A stretch of DNA of 64,000 nucleotides. Source: Closterium sp. NIES-65 (taxonomy: Eukaryota; Streptophyta; Zygnematophyceae; Desmidiales; Closteriaceae). The stretch spans positions 1-64,000 of the forward strand of contig CANXME010002498.1 in the NCBI GenBank assembly GCA_948144175.1, given 5' to 3'. Every line of letters begins with the position of its first letter. The stretch's first letter is position 1. The notes under the pieces are model-generated. The model saw only the letters and a list, made by a program, of their open reading frames with translations, searched no databases and was not told the origin of the DNA. Positions 20,597-30,679 of the stretch are shown here, piece by piece. A program made the position numbers and the translations under genes.

Positions 20597-20995
20597 CAAT
20601 TCGAAAAAAAAAATTTCATGCCCGGAGCGCGCTCAACCCTAGCCCGAGTCGCGCTCCCCTGTCTCGACCCTGTCGCGACGCCCTAGCGTCCCCGTCGCCT
20701 ACCTCGCGGCCCTCGCGCCGCCCTTCCTGAACCCGACCTGCCGCCCTACGGCCTCGTCGCCCACTCCGCGGCCCTCGCGCCGCCCCTACCCGGCCCCGAT
20801 CCGCCGCCCTACGGCCTCGCGCCGCCCTGCGGCCCTAACGCCGCCCTTCCCTGCGGCCTCGGCGCCTACCTGCTGGCCCCGCCACCCTTACCTGCGGCCC
20901 CGCCACCTACCTGCGGCCCCGTCGCCCGCGTCTGCGGCCCCGCCACCTACCTTCGGCCCCGCCGCCCGCACCCTGCGGCCCCACCGCCCTTAACT
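20597..20995 (+). repeat. A leader, GC-rich repeats
   Basis: Irregular GCGGCCCCGCCACCTACC and GCCCTACGGCCTCGTCGCC repeats fill the leader. No coding signal. Equivalent leaders occur in B, C and M. Confidence 0.6.
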
Positions 20996-21019
20996 GCGGC
21001 CCGCCGCCCTAACCAGCGG

Positions 21020-22830
21020 CCCCGCCGCCGAGACGAAGCACCCGGAGAAACTTCAGGCGTAGCACCTCCAAGCTCAGCACCCCCAGGCCCAGCACCCCCA
21101 AGCATAGCACTCCTAGGCACAGCAGCCCCAGGCTCACTACCCCCAGGCGTAGCACCCCCAGGCACAGTACCCCCAGGCTCAACACTTCCAGGCGGAGCAC
21201 CCCCAAGCACAGCACCCCCAGTCTCAGCACCCCCAGGCTCTGCACCCCCAGGCTCAGCACCCCCAGTCTCAGCACCCCCAGTCTCAGCACCCCCAGGCTC
21301 AGCACCCTCAGCAGCACCAGAGTCACCAGTAACCTCGACAGGCTCGACAGCGTCTACCTGGGACACACCTAAAGGGGCAGGACCCTGAGGGAGGAGGGGG
21401 TCTACCGGGGGGGGACCCACTACAAGGAAGAGCGGTGGCGGGGGGAGGGACGGAGTGCGGTAGGGGAAGAGGCGGTAGTAGGGGACCGACTCGTCAAACG
21501 TGACGTCATGAGAGGACAGAACACGGCGCGAGGTGGGGTGGTAGAACTGCCACCCGGGTGCGTCAGGGGGGAACCCTAGGAAGACGCAAGGAGCAGCACG
21601 AGGGGACAGCTTGTCCGTAGACAAGTTGCGGACAAACGCCCGAGATCCCCAGACACGGAACGCAGACGCATCGCCAACCTTCCCCGTCCACAGAGAAGCT
21701 GGGGAGGTCTACGGCCTTGAGACCATGGGGTGAAGGTTGATCTGATGCGCCGCGTACCTCACTGCAAACGGCCACAGAAAATGGGGGGCAGCCGCATGCA
21801 TCATGGACGTACGGGCGACGTCCATGACCATGCCAATGCGGCGCTCAGCAATCCCATTTTGCTGCGGAGAGTCCGAAAGCGTGAAGGTCTGACGGATGCC
21901 TCGTGCACGACAGTAGGCTCTCAGAAGGCCAGAGGAAAACTCTCCGCCTCTGTCAGAGTGCAGACGCAGAACAGGAAAGTCCGAGCCAAAGCTCTGCCTG
22001 AGCTGGAGACGAGCTGCGCGGATCCAGTCGATCAGCACCTCAGTGACATCACCTCTGCTGCGCAAGGGGAAGACTGCGGTGTAACGAGAGTAGTCGTCAA
22101 CCACCAGTAGGAAGTAGCGCTCGTGGCCCTGTCCACGGATGCGGGCTGGGCCCCACACGTCCATGTGAAGCGTCTGCAGCGGGGCCTCTGTCGCAGGAAA
22201 CTGGGAGGAGTGAGGGGCAGCCCGCTGCCGCCCCTTGACACAGGGGACATAGGTAGGGCCAGGCCCCTGAGGGAGGGAGGGACCGGGGAAGACTAGAGAC
22301 AAGAAAACGGGAGGCCATGCCTCTGAGACGAAGCAGAGAGGGGTGACCAAGGCGGTGGTGCCAAAGGAGAGTCTCGTGAGACAGGAGACGACACGAATAG
22401 GGGGCAGACTCAGGACCAGACCCGGACGCAGCAGCAAACACCTGACCCGACACAGCTACCCAACCAGACGCAGTGACCGGGGGAGACTCAGTGGTCAGTG
22501 TGTACAGGCTCGACCCTAGCTGACGTGTAAACGTGGCCACGTATTGGCCTGTCCGAGCCTCAGTGCGGTGTGTTACCCGCTGACTCGCAGGAGTGAACTG
22601 GTGCACTCCCCCATCCTGTAGGTCAGCACCACTCACCAAGTTCGTAGAGAACAAGGGGAGGTAAAGACCAGACAGGGTGCCAGAGGGAGCCTCCGGACAC
22701 GGGAGGACTGTGGAGAAGTGAGCAAGGACACGACCCCCAGAGGGGTCATCTAGAGACACCACAACCGGCCGACCAAGCGGCGTGAGTGTGGTGCGGTGTC
22801 GAAAGAAGGAGCGAGAAGCCCTAGAGTCAA
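21020..22830 (-). pseudogene. A protease-integrase-linker (inverted)
   Basis: Minus-strand protease motif reads DSRAS instead of DSGAS, a change of the active-site glycine. Integrase follows with its zinc-binding WHHRLGHPS and CVKG region, then catalytic D in HMDVWGP, D in LHSDRGGEF, and E in NGIAERR. A frameshift near 22270 and a stop after HPMVSRP (21709) break it. Downstream is a [15 protein letters not shown] linker. Integrase inserts the element cDNA; this copy cannot be functional as it stands. Confidence 0.75.
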
Positions 22831-24250
22831 GGGTGAAGGTGAGCGAGGCCGAAGCCGACGCAGTACCTGAGAGAGCAGACTCATCAGCACCTGAGGACGC
22901 AGACGCACTAGCACCTAGAGTAGCAGCCTCGCAAGCACCTAGGGCAGCAGCCTCACCAGTACCTAGAGCAGCAGTCTCAATGCCCGGATCGGGCGGGAAA
23001 CACCGGTAACAGTCACCCTCATCACTAATAGTCACAGCATACATGGCAGAAAGAATAGCATCAAAGTCAAGATCAAAGATGGCAACACCCGCCCTAGACA
23101 GCTCGCCCCAGCGAGGGATCTCTATGGAATCAGGGAACTGGTGACACCACGCGTCCGTCAGGCGGCCAAAGCAGCGCTGGGTGGGGTGCGCACCCCCACA
23201 CTGCTCACCCGCGCGGTCGCCTGTGCGCAGAACGTAGGTGCACGGACTAGTACCCCCACCCCGCTGGCGTGCAGTGTACCACTCACGGAGCTGCTGAGGG
23301 GACAGAGTCTCATGACCGCGCTGCTGCTGCTGGCGCGGACCACCACCGGAGCCACTCCTCTGCGTAGAGCCGCGACCAGCTCCACCGCCACCTCCGCCAC
23401 CTCCGCCGCCTCCGCCACCGCCGCCACCTCCGCCACCACTGCCGCCTCCGCTCCCTCCGCCACCACCGCCTCCGCCTCCGCCTCCATTGCTGCCACCGGT
23501 ACCCCCACCCCCTCCACCACTCCCACCACCACCCCCACTCCCTCCGCCGCCTCCACCGCCGCCTCCACTGCCCCTGCCAGCTCCTCCACTGCCCTTGCCC
23601 CTCTTGCCTTTGCCTGCGCGGCGCTTCCCTGAAGGGGCAGACGCAGCGCCGACCGACTCAAAACCAACGAGGTCGGCCGCAGCACCAGAAACAACAGAGG
23701 GCAGGAGGGGGGAGGGAGAACCCCCCTCAAAGATAGGGGTGCGGGGGTCACCACGAGAGGCTCCTACAACGACTATGCTCTTCTCCGCTGCTAGGAGGGC
23801 CTTCTCGAGGAGGTCAAAGGTGAGAGTGGTGGGGCACACTGCGAGGAGTGGTCCGTGACTATGCGAAGGGAGTCAGGGAGTCGGGTGACTATGTAGTAGA
23901 GGGTGATATACATGTGGGGGGGGGGGGGTTCTTAGCGCAGAACTCAGCAGGAAGCGCAGCGCGGTAGCGAGTGTCACTAGTGCGGAGGTGCGTAATGAGG
24001 TCAGCGTCTGTGGGAAAGGCAGTAAGTTCAGGGAAGAGGTACGGTAGCATGAGGCGGCTTAGTGCAGCAGTGGCAGGGGAGGAGTAGCGCGCAACTACAG
24101 CGTCGTACAAGGTCTGAGCACTCTTGTACTGACTAAAGGGGGCACGCTCACAGGTAGGGACGTGGCGACGCACAGCAAGACGTGCAGCAGCATCGCGCGT
24201 GGCCCACTGGGAGCGAACAGTGGCGTCAGCATCAACAGCAGGGGCAAGAG
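22816..24250 (-). pseudogene. A gag (inverted, 5' truncated)
   Basis: Minus-strand gag from ATVRSQWATRDAAARLAV and LYDAVVARYSSPATAALSRL through AEKSIVVVGASRGDP, a glycine tract of about 90 residues, and the zinc-knuckle-like CTYVLRTGDRAGEQC-GGA-H-PTQR-C. A run of 13 C in gag sense (at 23920-23932) shifts the frame. The first 50 or so codons are absent at the inversion edge. Confidence 0.75.
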
Positions 24251-24254
24251 AGCT

Positions 24255-26889
24255 TGGAGGTGCTACGCCTGGAGTTTCTCCGGGTGCTTCGTCTCGGCAG
24301 GAGCCACTCTCTCCAAAGGAGCTGCGCGAGTGGTTTGCTCGGCGCTGGAGCCGTGCTGCTGGAGCTAGAGGTTCTTCGGCTACTGAGGGTGCTGGTGTCG
24401 CGGGTCCCGGAGGTGCTCGTACTGGGAGTACTGGAGCTGCTGGGCCTGCGGGTTCGACTGGAGCTGGTACTGCTGAGGGTGTTGGCGCTAAGACTACTGC
24501 TGGCGGTCCTGCTGGGGGTGCTATTGGTGTTGCTGGAGGTCGTGGAGCTGCTGGAGGTGCTGCAGGAGCTGGTGCTCGTGCTGGGGGTAGTGGTCCTGTC
24601 CCGGCTGTATCTGGAGTCGCCGCACGGCCTCGACCGTACTTCGTTCCGCTCCTTCAGCAGGTTCTTGGTCTTCCGCCTTCTACTGGTCCTCCTCCTCCCT
24701 TAGAGTGTCCACAGCCTATCCCGTCACAGTTACAGTTACAGCCGGCCTCCCCTCTGCCTGCTTCTTCTCCCTACACTTGTCCTGCTTGAGGTCTTGCTGA
24801 GCGTCGTGAGCCTGCGTCTCATCCTGCGTCGCCTGTCCGTCCTGCTCGCTCTAGTGGTCGTGGTTCGCGTCAGTGTCCTCCTCCTGTCCATGGCACGCAC
24901 CGGATGTCTCTGCGTCCGTCCACTGTTCCTCTGCGTGCCCCTTTGCCTTCTCCTCCTGAGTCCTCTCTTCCTGCTCTTGCCGACCCGGAGTCGGACTCTC
25001 TTCGTGCTGCCAGTCCTACTGTCACGCGTCTCCTTGCTACTGTCGTCACTGACCCCTCTTTTGAATCCACTGCTGCGTCTGCCCTAGTTGCTGAGCTCGT
25101 CGACTTTGCTGCTCGCTGTCGTCTAGACTACGCTGCCAGTCTTGTCGCTGAGTTTGAGTCTGTCTGTCCTCCGTCCGACGGGGGTGAGTGTGCCCTTGGC
25201 ACGGACGTCCTTGAGGACAGGCAGGAGGAGTTCCAGTGTCTGGCTGCTGCTTCACCTCATCTCGTGTCCGTACTACTTACCCTTGAGGCAGACCCGGATG
25301 CACTTGACATCCCGACTCCGCGCTCTTACGCGGAGGCGATAGAGGGTCCCTACTCTTCTCAGTGGCAGGCAGCTATGGACACAGAGATGGCTTCGTGGAA
25401 GTCCACAGGCACCTACGTTGCCGAGGTTCCCCCGCCTGGGGCGAACATCGTCAGTGGCATGTGGATCTTCAGGGTGAAGCGGCCGCCGGGTTCTCCGCCT
25501 GTCTTCAAGGCACGTTATGTGGCTCGTGGCTTCAGTCAGCGGCAGGGAGTTGACTACTTTCAGACCTTCTCTCCCACCCCGAAGATGACCACTCTTCGGG
25601 TACTGCTGCACGTTGCTGCTCACCGTGACTACGAGCTGCACTCTCTTGACTTCAGCACAGCCTTCTTGCAGGGCAGCCTGCACGAGGAGATCTGGCTGCG
25701 CCGCCCACCTGGCTTCACTAGGTCGTTCCCTTCTAGTACCCAGTGGAGTCTCCAGCGTCCAGTCTACGGTCTCCGCCAGGCGCCCCGTGAGTGGCACGAC
25801 ACACAGAGGACTACGCTTGCGGCTCTTGGGTTTGCTCCTTCTACGGCCGACCCGTCGATGTTTCTGCGCACCGACACCTCTTTGCCTCCGTTCTACATCC
25901 TCGTGTACGTCGACGACTTGGTCTTTGCCACAGCGGACACTGCTGGACTCGCCCACGTGAAGTCCGAGCTGCAGAAGAGACACACGTGCACAGACCTGGG
26001 TGAACTGCGCAGCTACCTTGGCTTGCAGATCACCCGGGACAGAGCACACCGCACCATTACCCTGACTCAGTCACACATGGTGCAGCAGGTCCTTCAGCGC
26101 TTCGGCTTCACGTACTCCTCGCCTCAGGCCACTCCTCTGCCTACTCGCCACTCGCTCTCAGCTCTGCCTTCGGATGAGTCCGTAGAGTCGAGTGGCCCGT
26201 ATCCAAAGCTTGTTGGCTGCCTCATGTACCTGATGACCTGCACTCGACCTGACCTTGCATACCCTCTTAGCATTCTCGCACGCTATGTTGCTCCTGGGAG
26301 ACACCGACCAGAGCACATGGCTGCAGCGAAGAGGGTGTTGCGCTACTTCTGTAGTACGTCGGGCATGGGGCTAGTGCTTGGAGGGCGGAGTCCAGTGGTC
26401 CTCATTGGGCACGCAGACGCTTCTTGGGCTGGCGACCAGGCTACGCAGCGGTCGTCACAGGGTTACACCTTCAGCCTTGGTTCCGTCTCTGTTTCGTGGC
26501 GGGATACTCGCTCGTCTTCTGTTCTCGGCTCCAGTTGTGAGGCTGAGATCTACGCTGGGGCCATGGCTGCACAGAAGCTTCGCTGGCTCACCTACCTGCT
26601 GACTGACCTTGGAGAGCCACCTCGTTCTCCTCCAGTTCTGTACGTAGACAACAAGGCCATGCTGGCCTTGTGTCGAGAGTAGAGACTGGAGCACAGAACA
26701 AAGCACATTGCTCTCCGCTACTTCCTTGCTCGTGAGCTACAGCAGCGTGGTCAGTTGCGGCTTGCGTACGTGGCCTTTGAGGCCAACACTGTTGATGTCT
26801 TCACCAAGGCACTTGCGCCTTGCGATCATCAGCGCTTCTGCACTCAGCTAGGTCTTGTCCCTGTCTTGCCTCACTTGCTCACCTCTTGA
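24255..26889 (+). pseudogene. A linker, RT and RNase H
   Basis: The plus strand resumes with GVSPGASSR and EPLSPKELREWFARRW, then the copia RT (WIFRVKRPPGSPPVFKARYV, DFSTAFLQGSL, active site YVDD at 25904-25915) and RNase H (GHADASW, SCEAEIYAG, YVDNKAM). A single TAG at 26680 replaces the Gln seen in other copies (CREQRLEH). Otherwise the frame is open from 24904 to the C-terminal HLLTS stop at 26889. Converts RNA to cDNA in the virus-like particle. Confidence 0.8.
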
Positions 26890-27099
26890 CCTTGTTTGTA
26901 CTATTACATATATATATACCTGCTCTTGCTTGTCTAGCCTTATATATATATGTACTCCTGCATGTGAACTGGCCTTGTGGCCTTGAGCTTGGGCTCGGAA
27001 TGTGTGGTGACTTTGTGATCCACCCTGAGCTTGCTTTGTTTTGCTTTGCTTGACTGGTCTTGTGACCCCTTGTTCTCCCCCACTTTGCCTATGGGGGTG

Positions 27100-27231
27100 T
27101 GTTAGAACATTGTAGCTTATACATATTGTGTAGGCTGTAGTGGGGTATCCCATAGGGGGTACAACCCAATTAGGGTTAGTACTTGTACCCACTTGTTTCA
27201 TAGTTCATTCATTCTCGTTTCAGTTTTCTCA
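27100..27231 (+). repeat. A 3' LTR, 132 bp
   Basis: Follows the polypurine tract CTATGGGGGTG and a conserved ~200-bp 3' UTR with ATATATATA stretches and GTGAACTGGCCTTGTGGCC, shared with B, C, M and R. Confidence 0.8.
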
Positions 27232-27236
27232 GAAAG

Positions 27237-27413
27237 GTACAATTTGGTACCTTTAAGTATAAAAAATATATTTGTCATTATAGAAGCGCCGGCGCTTATG
27301 GCTGTTCCTCAATAACAAGCGCCACCCTTGAAAAAAATTAACTTATTATAAGCGCATATGCGCTTTTATCCGGGGCCATACGGTACAGTGTTAACCAAAG
27401 TGGTCTCATGGCA
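27237..27413 (+). pseudogene. E2 gag, third piece (split by MITE)
   Basis: Short gag pieces at 27237-27257 and 27386-27413 join in frame once the MITE and one TA are removed, leading into the gag at 36998. This supports the nesting model. Confidence 0.5.
27260..27383. mobile_element. Truncated mariner-like MITE, 124 bp
   Basis: The right end GGGGCCATACGG and following TA match the ends of the MITE at 42315-42838, as do GCGCCGGCGCTTAT and ATAAGCGCATATGCGC inside. TA lies on both sides (27258-27259, 27384-27385). The left terminal repeat is missing. Confidence 0.55.
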
Positions 27414-27418
27414 CAGCT

Positions 27419-27552
27419 TGTGTCAAAACATTATAGCTTATGCATTTGTGTAGGCTGTAGTGGGGTAGCCTATAAGGGGTACAACCCAATTGGGGTTAGT
27501 ACTTGTACCAAACTATTTCATAGTTCCTTCCCTTCTCATTCTCAATTTCACA
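27419..27552 (+). repeat. B 5' LTR, 134 bp
   Basis: Starts TGTGTCAAAAC, ends TTTCACA, followed by the primer site. Contains the family block GGCTGTAGTGGGGTA and GGGGTACAACCC. Confidence 0.8.
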
Positions 27553-28349
27553 TGGTATAGAGCAGGTTCCCTAGTGGGAACCGTTCCTAGGGCCCACTGT
27601 GTTGAGATAGGCTAAGAGTAGGTGGGCTTAGGAGCCATAACTTAGGAACCTTTGTAGTTAAGTTCGAGGGTGAGGAGAGTGTCGAGAGAATTGTAAAGGA
27701 GAATGAGGGTTTCACTATAGGTTCAAGGGTACAAATATGAAAGAAGTGAAGCAAGGTGCACCACCTAACAAGCAAGATAACTACACTAAGTCTACATTGC
27801 AGGAAGTTATAAAGTGATGTATACAATAACATTCTGACACACCCCCTAACTGCCTGCAGTGAAGAACCATGTGCAGAAACACCCCCAGAAGGGGAACACC
27901 AAGCAGAGCGCAGCAGACGGAGAGGGCAAGTGAGGAGGAGGAGGGACTATGAGAGAAGAGGAGGTGGTGGGCGGCAGCTGAAGCTGCTGGAACACTGCAC
28001 AACTGGAGCAACTGGCACACGGGCAACTGGAGCATCTGGCACACTGGCAACTGGAGCAACTGGCACACGGGCAACTGGAGTAACTGACTCCGTGGCTAGA
28101 CGAGCGGCAGGAGTAACTGACTCACTTGCGACTGGAGCAACGGGCTCACGGGCGACTGGAGCGACGGGCTCACAGGCGACTGGCGCAACGGTCTCACGGG
28201 CGACTGGAGCTGCTGAATTCACGACGGCCACCTCCACTCAACCTCCCTCACCTGTCCCACTCCCCTTTCACACCCCTTGCCGCACCCCTTCCCACATTCA
28301 TCACCCACACACCCGCCACCCCCATACCCACCCCCCCACAGCTGCACCG

Positions 28350-29075
28350 GGTCCAGGAGCGGCTGCTGCAGTGGCGGCTGCTCCAGTGGCCAGGAGCGGT
28401 TGCTGCAGGGGTAGCGGCTCCAGGGGCGGCTGCTGCAGCGGCGGCTGCTCCAGGGGCGGCTGCTGCTGGGGCGGCTGCTGCAGTGGCGGCTTCAGGGGCG
28501 GCTGCTGCAGCGGCGGCTGCTTCAGGGGCTGCTGCTGCTGGGGTGGCTGTTCCAGGGGCGGCTGCTGTTGCAAGGCAGGCCGCTCCAGGGGCGGCTGCTT
28601 CAGGGGCGGCGGCTCCAGGGGCGGCTGCTGCAGCGGCGGCTGCTCCAGGGGCGGCGGCTGCTGGGGCGGCTGCTCCAGGGGCTGCTGCTGCAGTGGCGGC
28701 TGCTCCAGGGGCGGCGGCTCCAGCGGCGGCTGCTCCAGGGGTGGCTGCTGCTGGGGCAGCTGCTCCAGGGGCGGCTGCTGCTGGGGCGTCTGCTCCAGGG
28801 GCTGCTGCTGGTGGGGCAGCTGCTCCAGGGGCTGCTGCTGCACTGACGGCTCCAGGGGCGGCTGCTACAGTGGCGGCTGCTCCAGGGGCGGCTGCAGCTG
28901 GGGCGGCTGCTCCAGAGGCTGCTGCTGCAGTGGCGGCTCCAGGGGCGGCTGCTGCAGTAACGGCTGCTCCAGGGGCTGCTGCTGGGGCGGCTGCTCCAGG
29001 GGCTGCTGCTGCAGTAGCGGCTCCAGGGGCGGCTGCTGCAGCGGCGGCTGCTCCAGGGGCGACTGCTGTTGCAAG
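28350..29075. repeat. GGCGGCTGCTCCAG tandem repeat in D1
   Basis: Trinucleotide-like repeats of GGCGGCTGCTGCAG and GGGGCGGCTGCTCC fill the D1 interior on either strand; multiple frames stay open for hundreds of codons. Confidence 0.7.
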
Positions 29076-29343
29076 GCAGGCCCGCGCGCTGCTGCAAAGC
29101 AGGCACGGGCGCAAGGGAGGCAGAGGCGGCGGCCAGGGGGGGGGTGCGCTGCGACGAGCAGGTGACAGAGCCACAAGGGGCGGCAAAGGAGCCGCTAAGT
29201 GTGGCAACGGAGCCACTGAGGGTAGCGCGAGGGGCCGTGAGAGGAGCAGCGACGGGGCCGCGAAGAGGCCGTGAGGGGGCCGAGAAGGGCGGCGTCGGGG
29301 CAGGAAGACGCCGCGCGTCCGGGGCGCACGGCGGGCGGAAAAC

Positions 29344-29405
29344 CGCCACGCGCCCCGAGCGCGTGGCGGGAAGAAAAAAATGTCGCGCGCCACGGGGCGC
29401 GCGAC
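29344..29405 (-). other. Twin hairpins in D1 leader
   Basis: Two perfect 10-bp stems lie back to back: 29382-29405 (GTCGCGCGCC stem, 4-nt loop) and 29344-29368 (CGCCACGCGC stem, 5-nt loop), starting about 60 nt from the primer site. The first is conserved in D3. Confidence 0.6.
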
Positions 29406-29713
29406 ATAAAAGAAAGCAGCGGAAGCACGTGGGGCCCACAGGCCAAGAGCGTAGTCGCTCTGATTCCATGTTGAGATAGGCTAAGAGTAGGTGGGCTTAG
29501 GAGCCATAACTTAGGAACCTTGGTAGTTTAGTTCGAGGGTGAGGAGAGTGTCGAGAGAATTGTAAAGGAGAATGAGGGTTTCACTATAGGTTCAAGGGTA
29601 CAAATATGAAAGAAGTGAAGCAAGGTGCACCACCTAACAAGCAAGATAACTACACTAAGTCTACATTGCAGGCAGTTATAAAGTGATGTATACAATAACA
29701 TTCTGACACACCG

Positions 29714-30620
29714 AATTTTTCTTTTTCCTGCCCGGGGCGCGTCCCGCCCCTGCCCGAAGCGCGCTTAGGGTCGCGCCTTCCCTAGCCGCCCCGTCGCGTC
29801 GCCCCTAGCGGCCCGTCGCGCCGCCCTTAGCGGCCCGTTGCGCCGCCCTTAGCGGTCCCGTCGCGCCACCCTTCGCGGCCGCGTCGCGCCGTCCTTTCGC
29901 GGCCCCGTCGCGTCGCCCCTTTCGCGGCCCCGTCGTACCGCCCTCAGCGGCCCGTCGCCGCCCTCCCCCTTTGGCCCGTTGCCGCCCTTTCACCTGCGGC
30001 CTCGTCGCCGCCCTTTCAGCGGCTTCGCCGCCTCCTTCAGCGGTCCCGTCGCCGCCCTCCCCTACGGCCCGTCGCCGCCTCTTACAGGGGCCCCGACGCC
30101 GCCCTTTCAACGGCTCCGCCGCCTCCTTCAGCGGCCCCTTCGCCGCCCTTTCAGCGGCTCCGCCGCCTCCTTCAGCGGCCCCGTCGCCGCCCTCCCTTTA
30201 CGGCCCCGGCGCCTACTCCTGCGGCCCCGGCGCCGCCCTTCCTGGCCACGGCGCCGCCCTTCTCGGCCCCGCTGTCGCTCCACCTGGCCTCGCCGCCGCT
30301 CCACCTGGCCCCTCGAGCCGCCTTCTGCGGCCTCTGCACGGCCCCACCGCCGTCCCTGAGTCAGGAGCAGCCGCCGCCGAGCCGCCGAGCCACCGAGCCG
30401 TTCAGCAGCCGAGCCGCCCAGCAGCCGAGCAGCCGAGCCGCCGAGCCGCCCTGCAGCCGAGCCGCCGAGCCGCCCAGCAGCCGAGCAGCCGAGCCGCCGA
30501 GCCACCGAGCCGCCCTACAGCCGAGCCGCCGAGCCGCCCAGCAGCCAAGCCGCCGAGTCGCCCTGCAGCCGAGCCGCCCGCACCGCTGAGCCGCCCGAGC
30601 CGCCCTGTCCGGTAAAAGCA
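29714..30620 (+). repeat. B leader, GC-rich tandem repeats
   Basis: GCCCGTCGCGCCGCCCTTAG-type repeats, then CCTCCTTCAGCGGCCCCGTC repeats, then a GCCGAGCCGCCGAGCAGCC array up to about 60 bp before the gag ATG. Not coding. Confidence 0.65.
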
Positions 30621-30679
30621 GCGCCTCTGCCACTGCACTGCCCTTACCCTACTGTTCGCACCGCTAGTCTACTGCTGTC

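Larger units (their letters stand above)
20454..27231 (+). mobile_element. Ty1/copia element A with internal inversion
   Basis: 5' LTR 20454-20551, primer site TGGTATCGAGC at 20552, 3' LTR 27100-27231, TSD GAAAG (20449-20453 and 27232-27236). The gag-protease-integrase-linker block lies on the minus strand (about 21020-24250), while leader, RT, RNase H and LTRs are plus. The linker sequence coding about [14 protein letters not shown] occurs at both inversion edges in opposite orientation. About the first 50 gag codons are missing. The two LTRs differ by about two substitutions plus a 33-bp deletion, so the insertion is young. Confidence 0.8.
27600..29708 (-). mobile_element. D1: LARD-like LTR element, 2.1 kb
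   Basis: Two 240-bp LTRs (27600-27839, 29469-29708) differ at about three positions. The primer site TGGAATCAGAG lies on the minus strand just inside the right LTR. TSD CACTG/CACCG with one mismatch. The interior lacks gag and pol and is dominated by GCGGCTGCTGCAG/CTCCAGGGGCGG repeats (about 28350-29075). Long Gly-Cys, Ala-Pro or Gln-Pro ORFs here are artefacts of the repeat. It must move by proteins supplied in trans. Confidence 0.8.

Noticed and set aside
27930..29469. Long Gly-Cys, Ala-Pro and Gln-Pro ORFs in D1
   Set aside because: They appear in several frames on both strands of a trinucleotide-like repeat; no start context or conserved domain.
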